NCBI GenBank assembly: GCA_012517405.1
Contig: JAAYVB010000002.1
Span: 124,001-188,000, forward strand
Direction: 5' to 3'
Length of the DNA stretch: 64,000 nucleotides
From: Propionibacterium sp.
GTDB taxonomy: Bacteria; Actinomycetota; Actinomycetes; Propionibacteriales; Propionibacteriaceae
Below, piece by piece: positions 55,801-64,000 of the stretch; positions within the stretch are counted from its first letter, which is position 1, and every line of letters begins with the position of its first letter. The position numbers were made by a program, and so were the translations under genes. Under the pieces are notes generated by a model. That model made no database searches. It was not told the origin of the DNA and saw only the letters and a program-made list of their open reading frames with translations.

Positions 55801-55839
55801 TCCGCGGGCGCGTCGATCAGCCTTTTTATGGCGTTCGGC

Positions 55840-55845
55840 TAGGGT
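55840..55845 (+). promoter_or_regulatory. -10 box of the giant glycosyltransferase gene, leaderless
   Basis: TAGGGT, 8 nt before ATG 55854. Confidence 0.5.
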
Positions 55846-55853
55846 TTCAGCTA

Positions 55854-58800
55854 ATGGACCGGCCAGAAGACATGTGGGCCTGGGCTCATCACTCGCCCGA
55901 CGACCAGCCCACTCCCATCGACGCCAGCGCCGTGCTGGCGGTGCTTGTCGCGCACAACGCCGAGCAGTGGCTCGGCAGGACCCTGGTCGGGATCGCCAGG
56001 ATGGATCACCAACCTGGACGCCTGGTCGCCGTGGACGCCGGTTCGCTGGACGGCTCTCGTGCGTTGCTCGACAAGGGCGTCCATGACGGGCTGATCCACA
56101 CCGTCATCGACGGAGATCCCGAGCAGGGCTACGGCGCGAATGTGAATCTGGCCCTGGCGCAGGCCATCGCCGACGGCTTCGAGCCCACCATGATCTGGCT
56201 ACTGCACGACGACTCCGCGCCGAACCGAAGCGCGCTCGGCGAACTGCTGCTGGCCGCCACCGTCACCGATGACCAGGGCCGGCGCCCGGCGATCCTGGTG
56301 CCGAAGCTGCTTCGTCCCAAGCGGCGCAATCACCCCGACCAGATGAGCGCGGTGGGTGAGTCCATCTCGCCGTCCGGCCAGCGGGTGCCCACCGTCGAAC
56401 CCGGCGACATCGACCAGCACCAACAAGAGCCGGCCCAGGTGCTGGGCGCATCCACCGCCGGCCTGCTCGTCACCATGGACGCCTGGCGGCAACTCGGCGG
56501 GCTTGACCCGGCGATCCCGCTTTTCCGTGACGGAGTCGACCTGGGCTGGCGGGCCAACGCGCAAGGACTGCTGGTGCGGACCTGCCCGACGGCTGCCTTG
56601 CGCCATGTCGAGGCCGGACGCGTCGGGCTGCGCGAAAGTGTGCTGGCGCCCGATTCGGTGCAGGCAGACCAGGCAGCCGGAATGGCTGTCGCCGTGATGC
56701 ACTCCCGCCGGCCGGCGCGCACGATCACCCGGATCAGCGCCCAGTCGGTGGTCACCGCCTTCGGCTATCTGCTCGGCAAATCACCGAGCCTGGCCGGCAG
56801 CCAGCTCCGGGCGGCGGCTCAGCTGCGCCGGCACAAGGACGACCTGGTCGCCGCGGCCGCCAGCCGCGAGTCCGAGGCCACCGCGGCCGTGCCCGCCGGG
56901 CTGTTGCCGGGCCGCGGGTGGGGGACCAGGCGTTTCTTCGACCGCCTCGCCGGCGCGGTCAGCGACTACTACCACGACCTCACCACCGAGGACGACTCCG
57001 GCGTGCTCGACGAACTGACCGGCGACGACTTCGCCGGCGGCCGGCAGCGCGCCCGGCTCTGGTCGCCGGCAGTGATCGGATTGCTGGTGATGCTCATCGG
57101 CTGCGTCATCGCCAGTCGCCAGCTGATGCACTTCGGCCAGCTGTCGGGTCCGGCGTTATTGCCTGCGCCTGCCGACTTGGCTCAGGCCTGGACGAACTGG
57201 ACCCGGTCCGACCCCGGGATGGCTGGCTCCAATGCGCCGTGGCTGGGGTTCATGGCTCTCGGTTCGACGTTGGCCTTCGGCCAGCCCGACTGGTTCGCCA
57301 CCTTGCTGGTGCTGGGTGGCCCCGCACTCGCGGGCTGGTCGGCCTTCCATTTCCTGCGCGGCATCGCTGGCCCCGGCTGGTGGACCGCCGTGCTGGCCTG
57401 TCTGTGGGGTGCGTTGTTACCGCTGACCGGCGCCACCGGTCAGGGGTCACTCGACATGTCGGCGCTGGCGATCGCCTTGCCGCTGCTCGGGATGGCCGTC
57501 CGCCGCTGGCAGACCGCCGCGGTCACCGGCGCCGACGGGCTGCGGGCACCGGCCATGGTTGCGGTGCTGATCGCGGTGCTCTGCGCGTCCATGCCGTGGG
57601 CGTGGCTGCTCGGTGTGGCGATCGCGGTCCCGATGGGCCGCACCCGCAAAGACCTGCGCGGCATGCTCACCGTCGTGCTGGGTCCCCTGGTGCTGATCGC
57701 GCCCTGGCTGCCGCGGCTCTTCGCCGATCCCGGACGTCTGCTGACCGGCTCCGATCCTGCCACCCGGTTGGCCGGCAACGCCCCCGACGCCTGGGACGTG
57801 CTCGCCGGGACGACCTTCCTGCCGGGTGCGCCGTGGCCTGTGGGGGCCGTGGCGATCGGCTTGCTCTGGCTCGTCGCGGTGCTCGGTGCGGTACGCGCCC
57901 GGCCGGCGGATCGTCCACGCGCGGCGGTCTTGCTCGGCGGCGCTCTGGTGACGGCGATCCTCGCGGTGCTGCTGCCCCGTGTGGTCATCACGGTGGCCCG
58001 CGTCCCGGTGCGCCCGGACCCGACCGGTCTGCTGTTCATCAGCCTTTTCGCGCTGCTGGCCTTGGCCGCCCTCGGCATCGGTCCTGATCCCGACCGGGGT
58101 GTGGCCGATCCGGCGGGCGATCAGTCGGCCAAGCCGGCCACCGCGCGTATTCGGACGCTGCTCGGCGCAGCGTTGGCCGTCTCACTGTGCCTGGCCTATG
58201 CCTGGTGGCTGATCGGGAGCACGTCCACGCTGCACCGTTCCAGTGGGGTGCTGCCCAGTTACGTGACCGGCGCCCAGGAATCGGTGCGCAATACCCGCGC
58301 CCTGATGGTCGACCTGAGCAGCGGGATCGCCGAGTTCAACATCACCTCGGCAGCCAACCCGTCGTGGGGACGTGCAGAGTCTCCGCTGCTGGCACTCAAC
58401 GAGCAGGCCGCCGACGAGATCTTGCAGGTGGCCGAACAGTTCGCTCAGGGGCAGCCCTCCGACGATCTGGCCACTCGGCTCACCGAACTGGGCATCGGCC
58501 ACGTCTGGTTGCGCGGCGCCTATCCGGAAGCCGTCGCCGCGCTCGGCTCGGCGGCACAGCTGAGCAGCGCCGTGCATGACGAACAGACCGTCGTGTTCAC
58601 CGTCACCACCAATCCCAGCCGCGCCATGCTGCTCGATCCCGCCGGTGAGAACCTCCGCCCGATGGCCGACGGGATCGTCCAGCAGGCCGACCCGGACACC
58701 CTGATCGTGCTCAGTTCGCCGGCCGATTCCGATTGGCACGCCGAGATCGATGGCCAACCGTTGCCGGATGCCGATTCCGGTGACTGGCGGCAGGCCTGGG

Positions 58801-58982
58801 CGACGCAGGGACGCACCGGTGAGCTGCGCTACTGGCTGGGCGCTGACGTCGTCGCGGTGGGCTGGCAGGCGCTGGCCCTGATCGCGCTGCTGGTGCTGGC
58901 CGCTCCGACGATTCAGCGGGCGCACGCCCCCCGCCGCGCACTGAAGGCCGACCAGGGCAGCTCGGGAGGACAGGGCCGATGA
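55854..58982 (+). CDS. Large membrane glycosyltransferase, GT2 family
   Basis: 1042 aa. A GT2 domain (residues ~20-290) begins VLAVLVAHNAEQWLGRTLVGI and has VAVDAGSLDGSRALLD, GYGANVNLALAQAI and the metal-binding stretch MIWLLHDDSAPNRSAL (HDDS; the second acidic residue of HDDD is Ser). The acceptor-side LGGLDPAIPLFRDGVDLGWRA is present. A membrane part with about 12 helices (~400-790) and a ~200-residue extracytoplasmic C-terminal domain follow, ended by one more helix. It is the large GT that lies next to DUF5719 and WhiB2 in actinobacteria; its product is unknown. It overlaps the next gene by 4 nt. Confidence 0.88.
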   Translation: MDRPEDMWAWAHHSPDDQPTPIDASAVLAVLVAHNAEQWLGRTLVGIARMDHQPGRLVAVDAGSLDGSRALLDKGVHDGLIHTVIDGDPEQGYGANVNLALAQAIADGFEPTMIWLLHDDSAPNRSALGELLLAATVTDDQGRRPAILVPKLLRPKRRNHPDQMSAVGESISPSGQRVPTVEPGDIDQHQQEPAQVLGASTAGLLVTMDAWRQLGGLDPAIPLFRDGVDLGWRANAQGLLVRTCPTAALRHVEAGRVGLRESVLAPDSVQADQAAGMAVAVMHSRRPARTITRISAQSVVTAFGYLLGKSPSLAGSQLRAAAQLRRHKDDLVAAAASRESEATAAVPAGLLPGRGWGTRRFFDRLAGAVSDYYHDLTTEDDSGVLDELTGDDFAGGRQRARLWSPAVIGLLVMLIGCVIASRQLMHFGQLSGPALLPAPADLAQAWTNWTRSDPGMAGSNAPWLGFMALGSTLAFGQPDWFATLLVLGGPALAGWSAFHFLRGIAGPGWWTAVLACLWGALLPLTGATGQGSLDMSALAIALPLLGMAVRRWQTAAVTGADGLRAPAMVAVLIAVLCASMPWAWLLGVAIAVPMGRTRKDLRGMLTVVLGPLVLIAPWLPRLFADPGRLLTGSDPATRLAGNAPDAWDVLAGTTFLPGAPWPVGAVAIGLLWLVAVLGAVRARPADRPRAAVLLGGALVTAILAVLLPRVVITVARVPVRPDPTGLLFISLFALLALAALGIGPDPDRGVADPAGDQSAKPATARIRTLLGAALAVSLCLAYAWWLIGSTSTLHRSSGVLPSYVTGAQESVRNTRALMVDLSSGIAEFNITSAANPSWGRAESPLLALNEQAADEILQVAEQFAQGQPSDDLATRLTELGIGHVWLRGAYPEAVAALGSAAQLSSAVHDEQTVVFTVTTNPSRAMLLDPAGENLRPMADGIVQQADPDTLIVLSSPADSDWHAEIDGQPLPDADSGDWRQAWATQGRTGELRYWLGADVVAVGWQALALIALLVLAAPTIQRAHAPRRALKADQGSSGGQGR

Positions 58983-60610
58983 ATCCACGCCGCGGCATGC
59001 CGCCCGAACCGGACGACCCGTTCAGCAACGACGAGACCGATCTCGAGAAGAGCGCGATCCGGCGCGGACTGTGGCTGGACGAATCCCAGGAAGTCGTCGC
59101 CCCCCGCCGGGCATCGCGGGCGCTGCCCGATGACCAGGACGACGAGCCCACGCTGTCGTCCATCGATCTGGCGCCCAGCCGGCGCGGGGAGCCAGCCGAT
59201 GAGGCGGACGAGGAACCCGCAGCCGACCTGCCGCCGGCCGGACCCGCCCCGCACAGCCCCGCATCGACCTCACCCGATCAGGCCCCGGAGACTCCGGCCG
59301 GCGACGACGACGGATCACGCTGGAGGCTGCGGGTGATCGCGGCCACGCTGCTCGGCTTGGGTGCCGCATTCGGATTGGGGGCCATCCCTGCCGAACCTGC
59401 GCCGCTGGCGCAGACGATCCCGCTGATCACCGCGATCAGCAGGATCTGCCCGGCCCCCAATGGCGCCGAAAGCACCCTGCTGGCGGCCAGCCTCGAAGGC
59501 GACATCCAGCTGCGCACGATCGGTGAATCCGGCACGTCCGCCGAGCCCGGGTGGCTGCAGCTGCCCGGACGAACCCAGCCGGTGATCATCAGCCCGGCCG
59601 TCCAGGAGTCCGGGGTCACCGGAGGATCTTTGCTGAGCAGCGACAGACAGCTGTGGTGGGGCGCCTGCCGGGCCCCACTGGACGACCAGTACGTGCAGGT
59701 GCCCGGTGGCGCGAATGCCGACCTGCTGATCATCAACTCGGAATCGACCGACGCGCTGGTCGATGTCACGCTGAGCGGACCCGACGGTGAGATCGTCGGC
59801 GATGGGCTGCGCGGCATCACCATTCCCGCCGACTCGCAACGGGTCATCGATCTCGGCTCGTTTGCGGATGACGTGGACGCACTGGGCGCCCGGATACGCA
59901 CCAGCCTCGGACGGGTCAGCGCCGTCGCCCAGATCGCGCGCGACGATGGCGGCGACTTCGCCACCAGCACCGTGCAGTCCACCGGCCTGATCATCGCGGC
60001 GGTGCCGGCCGACGCCAGCGGGACCGTCGTGCTGCTGACCAACCCGGGAACCAGCCGCGCTGTCGTCCAGATCGAAGCCGTCAGCGAGGCCGGACGCTAC
60101 GCGCTGCCCGGTTTCGAATCGGTCACCCTGGATGCCCAGCGCACCACCGCCGTCGACCTCACCGACGCGATTGGCGGATTGCCGGTCTCTGTGGTGATCT
60201 CCGGACGTGACCTGATCGCGGCCTCGGCGGTGGTGACGACCAACGGCGATCTGGGGATCGAGCCGGCCCAGGTCGTCGACGAGTCGGTGGCCGCCAATGA
60301 CCTGGTTGCGGTCGTCCCAGGGCCGGGCCGCCTGCAGCTGGCCAACCCCGGCGACCAGGAATCGCTCATCGTGATCGACTGGGGAGAAGACCAGGCCGAG
60401 GCCACCACAACAGCCTCCGCCGGGACCGTGGTGTCCGTCCCCATCCCCGAAGGCGCCGAGACCGTGCGCGTCACCTCGACCGCGCCGCTGTCGGCCGCGC
60501 TGCTGCTGAGCGCCCAGGGCCGCTCCGGGTTCGCCATCGCTCAGCTCGAACCGGCCGCGCGCACCCAGGCGAGCATGCCGGTGGAGATCGATGCGGGCCT
60601 GGGCGGGTGA
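58979..60610 (+). CDS. DUF5719-family envelope protein
   Basis: 543 aa. A charged, disordered cytoplasmic region (residues 1-115) precedes one transmembrane helix (~118-140, VIAATLLGLGAAFGLGAI) and a ~400-residue extracytoplasmic beta-rich region with repeated NPG-type strands (LLTNPGTSRAVVQIEAVS, LQLANPGDQESLIVIDWG). It corresponds to DUF5719, found directly after the large GT2 gene in actinobacteria. Start overlaps the GT stop (ATGA), so the two probably act together at the cell surface. Function unknown. Confidence 0.78.
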   Translation: MNPRRGMPPEPDDPFSNDETDLEKSAIRRGLWLDESQEVVAPRRASRALPDDQDDEPTLSSIDLAPSRRGEPADEADEEPAADLPPAGPAPHSPASTSPDQAPETPAGDDDGSRWRLRVIAATLLGLGAAFGLGAIPAEPAPLAQTIPLITAISRICPAPNGAESTLLAASLEGDIQLRTIGESGTSAEPGWLQLPGRTQPVIISPAVQESGVTGGSLLSSDRQLWWGACRAPLDDQYVQVPGGANADLLIINSESTDALVDVTLSGPDGEIVGDGLRGITIPADSQRVIDLGSFADDVDALGARIRTSLGRVSAVAQIARDDGGDFATSTVQSTGLIIAAVPADASGTVVLLTNPGTSRAVVQIEAVSEAGRYALPGFESVTLDAQRTTAVDLTDAIGGLPVSVVISGRDLIAASAVVTTNGDLGIEPAQVVDESVAANDLVAVVPGPGRLQLANPGDQESLIVIDWGEDQAEATTTASAGTVVSVPIPEGAETVRVTSTAPLSAALLLSAQGRSGFAIAQLEPAARTQASMPVEIDAGLGG

Positions 60611-60628
60611 GGTCGACGACCGCGCTGG

Positions 60629-61063
60629 TCAGTCGTCGTCGATCTCGGGATCCAGATCGTGCATCGAGCGCCCGGTAAGCGCGGACAGCTGCTCCACCAA
60701 GGTGATGTGAACCAGATCGCGCAGGTCCGCGCGGTCGGAGGCGCGGCGTTCCAGGGGACGCCGGAAAATCACGATGCGGGCCGGACGAGTGGTGGTGGCG
60801 TCGATGGCAGCCGCCAGCGGCACCCGCTCCAGCAATGCCCAGTCGAAGGTGGAGCTGGGCACGTCCTCCACCCCGATATCGACTCCGACCAGGGCATCCG
60901 GACAGGTCTGCATCAGCCGCTGGACCGAGGCCGTGATCGCCTGAATGAAGAACTCCGCGGCGCTGACATGGCCCGGCAACCGCATCGGCGCACCGGTCAG
61001 GGGGTTGGGCAGCGAGAGCGGTCCCCGCACGCCTCGGCCATGACGGTCACGTCTGTCGGTCAT
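60629..61063 (-). CDS. Zincin-like metallopeptidase-family protein lacking HExxH
   Basis: 144 aa. It fits the short metallopeptidase (Zincin_1/DUF1025) family: VGVDIGVEDVPSSTFDW, ARIVIFRRPLERRASDRADLRDLVH and the C-terminal HDLDPEIDDD. At the usual active-site position the sequence reads LVHITLVEQLSALTG, so the HExxHxxG zinc motif is missing. The protein is probably not a peptidase. The homologue in M. tuberculosis (Rv3259) also lies between whiB2 and DUF3499. ATG 61063 is leaderless. Confidence 0.75.
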   Translation of the reverse strand: MTDRRDRHGRGVRGPLSLPNPLTGAPMRLPGHVSAAEFFIQAITASVQRLMQTCPDALVGVDIGVEDVPSSTFDWALLERVPLAAAIDATTTRPARIVIFRRPLERRASDRADLRDLVHITLVEQLSALTGRSMHDLDPEIDDD

Positions 61064-61069
61064 AGCCGC

Positions 61070-61075
61070 ACTCTA
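61070..61075 (-). promoter_or_regulatory. -10 box of the zincin-like gene, leaderless
   Basis: Minus-strand TAGAGT, 6 nt before ATG 61063. Confidence 0.55.
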
Positions 61076-61139
61076 ATGCTCAGGTTGAGAAACACGCGGC
61101 TCCAGCTGCCTGGATCTGGCCTGACCGGGTGCCACGGGT

Positions 61140-61145
61140 TAGCGT
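61140..61145 (+). promoter_or_regulatory. -10 box of the DUF3499 gene, leaderless
   Basis: TAGCGT, 7 nt before GTG 61153. Confidence 0.5.
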
Positions 61146-61152
61146 GGGGGTC

Positions 61153-61530
61153 GTGATGAACAGGCAATGCACCCGCAGCGGCTGCAAGGGCCGGGCCGTG
61201 GCCACATTGACTTACGTGTACGCGGACTCCACCGCCGTGCTCGGCCCCCTCGCGCTGCAGGCGACGCCTGGCTGCTACGACCTGTGCGCCACCCACGCGT
61301 CCAAAATGACCGTCCCGCAGGGCTGGGAGGTCATCCGGCTCGCCGAACCCGACACGCTCGTCCCCGAACCGGACGAGGACGATCTGCTCGCCCTCGCCAA
61401 TGCCGTCCGCGAGGTCGGCTTCTCGGACAGCCCGAACAGCGGCTCGCAGCCCGGCAACCCGGATTCGGTGGTCGAACTGGGACGCCGCGGACACCTCAGG
61501 GTGATCGCCGACGCGCAACGGCGCATCTGA
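61153..61530 (+). CDS. DUF3499 zinc-ribbon-like protein
   Basis: 125 aa. The actinobacterial DUF3499 pattern is clear: an N-terminal CTRSGCKGRAVATLTYVYAD, a mid-region CYDLCATHASKMTVPQGWE with two more cysteines, and an acidic stretch EPDEDDLLALANAVREVG. Four cysteines suggest zinc binding. Function is unknown; the gene is conserved next to the phosphomannomutase gene in this lineage (Rv3258c in Mycobacterium). GTG 61153 and ATG 61156 are both possible; the -10 box favours the GTG. Confidence 0.82.
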   Translation: MMNRQCTRSGCKGRAVATLTYVYADSTAVLGPLALQATPGCYDLCATHASKMTVPQGWEVIRLAEPDTLVPEPDEDDLLALANAVREVGFSDSPNSGSQPGNPDSVVELGRRGHLRVIADAQRRI

Positions 61531-61643
61531 TCACGGTCGTTCGCCAGCACGCATTGCACCAGCCGAGCATGCCCGTCGTTTTCCGTCTGCCCTCTCATGC
61601 GCTGAGCTCGACCCGCGCATGGCCGCAGCATGGTCGCCTGAAC

Positions 61644-61649
61644 TACACT
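61644..61649 (+). promoter_or_regulatory. -10 box of the PMM2-like gene, leaderless
   Basis: TACACT, 6 nt before GTG 61656; it defines the start of the HAD gene. The 125-nt gap before it holds nothing else that I recognise. Confidence 0.55.
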
Positions 61650-61655
61650 GGCCAG

Positions 61656-62435
61656 GTGAATCAGCATGCCCAGATCCGCATGGTCGCGTTCGACCTGGAT
61701 GACACCCTCGCTGAATCGAAGTCCCCACTTGAGGAATCGATGGCCCGTACACTCGCCGATCTGCTCGCGGTGTGCCCGGTCTGCATCATTTCGGGTGGCC
61801 AGTTCGAGCAGTTCGACACTCAGCTATTGGCCAACCTGCCGCCCGACACCAACCTCGATGCGCTGCACCTGATGCCGACCTGCGGCACCCGCTACCTGCG
61901 CTTCTACGAAGGATTGTGGCATGAGGTCTACGCCCACGACCTCTCCCACGCGCAGAAGCTGGCGGCCACCGAGGCACTGGAGAACTGTGCGAAGAGACTG
62001 GGCCTGTGGGAGCCCGATGATCTGGTGAGCGGTCCTCGCATCGAGGACCGCGGTTCGCAGATCACCTACTCCGCGCTGGGCCAGCAGGCCGCGGTCGACG
62101 ACAAGAAGGCCTGGGATCCCGACGGCAGCAAGCGGGAGAGGCTGCGCGCCGCGGTCGCCAAGGAGCTGCCCGATCTGGAGGTCCGCGCCGGAGGCTCGAC
62201 GTCCATCGACGTCACCCGCCGGGGCATTGACAAGGCCTACGGCATGACCAGCCTGTCGCGCCAGACCGGCATCGGCCTGGATCAGATGCTGTTCATCGGT
62301 GACCGCCTGATGCCCGGGGGCAACGACTACCCGGTCGCCGAGCTGGGGGTGCCCTGTCATGCGGTGACCGGACCGGCCGACACGCAGACCTATGTACGCG
62401 GGCTCATCAACGAACTGACAGCTGACGGGGAGTGA
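61656..62435 (+). CDS. HAD-IIB phosphatase/mutase resembling eukaryotic phosphomannomutase
   Basis: 259 aa, leaderless GTG start. HAD motif I is MVAFDLDDTLAES (Asp13, Asp15). The cap and C-terminal parts resemble human PMM2 more than Cof-type phosphatases: GSTSIDVTRRGIDKAYGM and FIGDRLMPGGNDYPV correspond to PMM2 stretches around its KRY and FGDKTMPGGNDHE motifs, and the final VTGPADT matches VTAPEDT. It sits where actinobacteria usually carry manB (between DUF3499 and the SIS gene). Proposed role: mannose-6-phosphate to mannose-1-phosphate for ManC. A plain phosphatase remains possible. Confidence 0.75.
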   Translation: MNQHAQIRMVAFDLDDTLAESKSPLEESMARTLADLLAVCPVCIISGGQFEQFDTQLLANLPPDTNLDALHLMPTCGTRYLRFYEGLWHEVYAHDLSHAQKLAATEALENCAKRLGLWEPDDLVSGPRIEDRGSQITYSALGQQAAVDDKKAWDPDGSKRERLRAAVAKELPDLEVRAGGSTSIDVTRRGIDKAYGMTSLSRQTGIGLDQMLFIGDRLMPGGNDYPVAELGVPCHAVTGPADTQTYVRGLINELTADGE

Positions 62436-62437
62436 CG

Positions 62438-62641
62438 ATGAATACCGACAATGCCGTGGACGAATTGGGTCTGACCAGGCAGTTCCTCGAGATCGCGGCC
62501 TGCCCGGCGTGTCATTCGGCCTTTGCGGTCGACTACGACCGGGCTGAGCTGATCTGTGTCAACGCCGAATGCGGACTCGCCTACCCGGTGCGTGACGGCA
62601 TCCCGGTGCTGCTGGTCGATCAGGCACGAAGAACGCGCTGA
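62438..62641 (+). CDS. Trm112-family small zinc protein
   Basis: 67 aa. Four cysteines (22, 25, 40, 45) in ACPACHSAF and LICVNAECGLAYPVRDGIPVLL define the Trm112/UPF0434 zinc-ribbon pattern. Eukaryotic Trm112 activates methyltransferases; bacterial roles are unclear. ATG 62438 has GGGGAG 6 nt upstream, while GTG 62432 is too close to it. It starts 2 nt after the HAD stop and is followed within 7 nt by the SIS gene, so all three form an operon. Confidence 0.85.
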   Translation: MNTDNAVDELGLTRQFLEIAACPACHSAFAVDYDRAELICVNAECGLAYPVRDGIPVLLVDQARRTR

Positions 62642-62648
62642 GGCCGAC

Positions 62649-63686
62649 ATGTTCTCCGAATTCGATGAGGCCCGGCTCGACGATCCGGCCGTTCTTGCTG
62701 ACTATGACGATCAACTGCGGCGGCTGGCCACTGCTGGTGCCCGCATTCGTAGTGAGGCGTTGGACGCGCGCATCCCTGCAGACCTGACGATGACACCGCG
62801 CGGCGTCATCGTCGCCGGTGCAGAGGCCCGGCTGATCCGTGCGGTGCTGGAGCCGGTGTGCCCGGTGCCGCTGATCGCCTGGCCGTTGCCCGGGCTGCCG
62901 GGCTGGGTCGGAGCGCTCGACCTGGTCGTGGTGCTGGCCAGCGAAGCCGAGGGCTACCAGAGCCCAGCACTGATGGCCACCGTGGCGGAGGCGACTCGGC
63001 GCGGCGCCCAGGTGATGCTGGCCGCTCCGGAGGACTCGCCCATCGCGCAGATGATCTCCAGCCAGGCGATCCAGGTGTTCACCCGTTCGGACGACCCGAC
63101 CGCCGCCGCGGTGGCAGTGCTCGCTCAGCTGCACAATGCCGGCTTGGGGCCGATCGTCAACACCGAGAACGCGGCGGAGGCGGCCGACATGGTGGCCGAG
63201 GAGTCGACCCCGCACCGCGACTTGTCGTCCAACCCCGCCAAAGACCTGGCGTGCGCACTGGCCGACGCCGACCCGTTGCTGTGGGGCGGATCCGTGCTGG
63301 CGGCGCGCGCGAGCCGCCGGTTGGCCGAGGCCATCCGGGCGGCATCGGGCCGGCATGCGCTGGCCGCCGACGCCGACGAGATCCTCGAGGTCTTGCGGCA
63401 CGTCAAGCCGCACGATCCGTTCGCCGATCCCTTCACCGATGAGCAGCAGCGCCGCACGGTGCTGGTGATTCTGGACGACGAGCACTCCGGTGAGGCCGAG
63501 CAGCAGTCCGGGCGGTCGCTGCGCGAGACCGCGCAGCGCAGCGGTGTGCGGATCTGCGAGATCGGTGCGGGGCAGGGCAGCGAGGTCGACCGCTACATCA
63601 CCTTGCTGATGCAGGGGCTGTACGGCGCCACCTATCTGGCCATCGGGCTCGACGGCCAGGAGGGCCGGCTGGGGGCGGACGGCTAG
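62649..63686 (+). CDS. SIS-domain (TobH-like) phosphosugar-binding protein
   Basis: 345 aa. It corresponds to the SIS/TobH-type protein (Rv3256c) between manB and manA in Mycobacterium. Pieces seen are [39 protein letters not shown] and [30 protein letters not shown], matching a two-lobed SIS fold of the phosphoglucose/phosphomannose isomerase class, and a C-terminal [16 protein letters not shown]. No manA is visible before sahH, so it might be the mannose-6-phosphate isomerase here; that is inference. Its TAG stop lies in the sahH -10 box. Confidence 0.78.
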   Translation: MFSEFDEARLDDPAVLADYDDQLRRLATAGARIRSEALDARIPADLTMTPRGVIVAGAEARLIRAVLEPVCPVPLIAWPLPGLPGWVGALDLVVVLASEAEGYQSPALMATVAEATRRGAQVMLAAPEDSPIAQMISSQAIQVFTRSDDPTAAAVAVLAQLHNAGLGPIVNTENAAEAADMVAEESTPHRDLSSNPAKDLACALADADPLLWGGSVLAARASRRLAEAIRAASGRHALAADADEILEVLRHVKPHDPFADPFTDEQQRRTVLVILDDEHSGEAEQQSGRSLRETAQRSGVRICEIGAGQGSEVDRYITLLMQGLYGATYLAIGLDGQEGRLGADG

Positions 63687-63689
63687 ACT
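63684..63689 (+). promoter_or_regulatory. -10 box of sahH, overlapping the SIS-gene stop codon
   Basis: TAGACT, 7 nt before ATG 63697. The TAG is the stop codon of the preceding gene. Confidence 0.5.
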
Positions 63690-63696
63690 GCCCGGC

Positions 63697-64000
63697 ATGG
63701 ATTACCGCGTAGCTGACCTCGATCTGGCCGATTTCGGCCGCCGTGAAATCACCCTCGCCGAGCATGAGATGCCCGGCCTGATGGCGATCCGGGAACGCTA
63801 CGTCGCGTCCCAGCCGCTGGCCGGTGCGCGGATCTCGGGATCGATCCATATGACCGTGCAGACCGCCGTGCTGATCGAGACCCTGGTGGCCCTGGGCGCG
63901 CAGGTGCGCTGGGCGTCCTGCAACATCTTCTCCACCCAGGATCACGCCGCGGCCGCGATCGCTGCCGCCGGCATCCCGGTCTTCGCCTGGAAGGGCGAGA
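63697..64000 (+). CDS. sahH: Adenosylhomocysteinase, N-terminal part
   Basis: First 101 residues of S-adenosylhomocysteine hydrolase, which splits SAH to adenosine and homocysteine; the gene runs off the window. The N-terminus has [30 protein letters not shown], then the substrate-binding [21 protein letters not shown] and [18 protein letters not shown], all highly conserved. The ATG is leaderless. In Mycobacterium sahH (Rv3248c) lies a few genes beyond manA, consistent with the block's synteny. Confidence 0.95.
   Translation, partial: MDYRVADLDLADFGRREITLAEHEMPGLMAIRERYVASQPLAGARISGSIHMTVQTAVLIETLVALGAQVRWASCNIFSTQDHAAAAIAAAGIPVFAWKGE

Overview
The window is a dense, GC-rich chromosomal segment from an actinobacterium, most likely in or near the Propionibacteriaceae. 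The evidence is gene content and order (perM/DUF6350, WhiB, DUF3017, DUF3499, DUF5719, AccE, LCP and TIGR03089 proteins), frequent GTG starts, and a metabolism that mixes oxidative enzymes with an oxygen-sensitive pyruvate:ferredoxin oxidoreductase. It contains no rRNA, tRNA, CRISPR array, insertion sequence or prophage that I can see. It is mainly housekeeping DNA with a few accessory genes.

Layout. 1-7.5 kb: the end of pcrA, then sucC-sucD-perM-purN-purH-folD-DUF3017, an order also found in Mycobacterium (uvrD1 to purH). 7.5-11.4 kb: a YnfA-like membrane protein, malate dehydrogenase, formyl-THF deformylase and isocitrate dehydrogenase. 11.4-17.1 kb: a CNNM/CorC-type membrane protein, a DUF2510 protein, a TrpB2-like enzyme and two tandem BMP-type lipoproteins. 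17.1-20.4 kb: a DyP peroxidase/encapsulin nanocompartment pair, cytidine deaminase and an RNase HI with an extra C-terminal domain. 20.4-22.5 kb: two tandem copies of an unrecognised membrane protein. 22.7-27.4 kb: metG, a sirtuin, an aldo/keto reductase and ilvA. 27.6-35.3 kb: fructose PTS EIIABC with a DeoR regulator, then nifJ and a dihydroorotate-dehydrogenase-like gene. 35.4-45 kb: DUF1992, HPr, the acyl-CoA carboxylase genes (alpha, beta, epsilon) with birA, a NUDIX hydrolase, asparagine permease plus asparaginase, and maf. 45-49.1 kb: a PH-domain protein, a small kinase, peptidase E, purK-purE and a CueP-like copper lipoprotein. 49.2-64 kb: an ABC-2 exporter and a cell-envelope block (LCP ligase, TIGR03089, manC, WhiB2, a giant glycosyltransferase, DUF5719, zincin-like protein, DUF3499, a eukaryote-type phosphomannomutase-like HAD protein, Trm112, a SIS protein, start of sahH) that parallels M. 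tuberculosis Rv3268-Rv3248c.

The most distinctive pattern is regulatory. At 18 start codons in the window a TANNNT -10 hexamer ends 6-8 nt upstream, as expected for leaderless mRNAs. In five same-strand gene pairs the TAG of that hexamer is also the stop codon of the preceding gene. In two divergent pairs the entire 31-32 bp intergenic region is two opposed -10 boxes. Other points of interest are the DyP targeting peptide whose codons contain the encapsulin ribosome binding site, a PMM2-like HAD enzyme where actinobacteria normally carry manB, an RNase HI-DUF4440 fusion, a BMP lipoprotein with an internal deletion, nested palindromes and direct repeats between purU and mdh, and tandem membrane-protein copies whose halves have evolved at very different rates.
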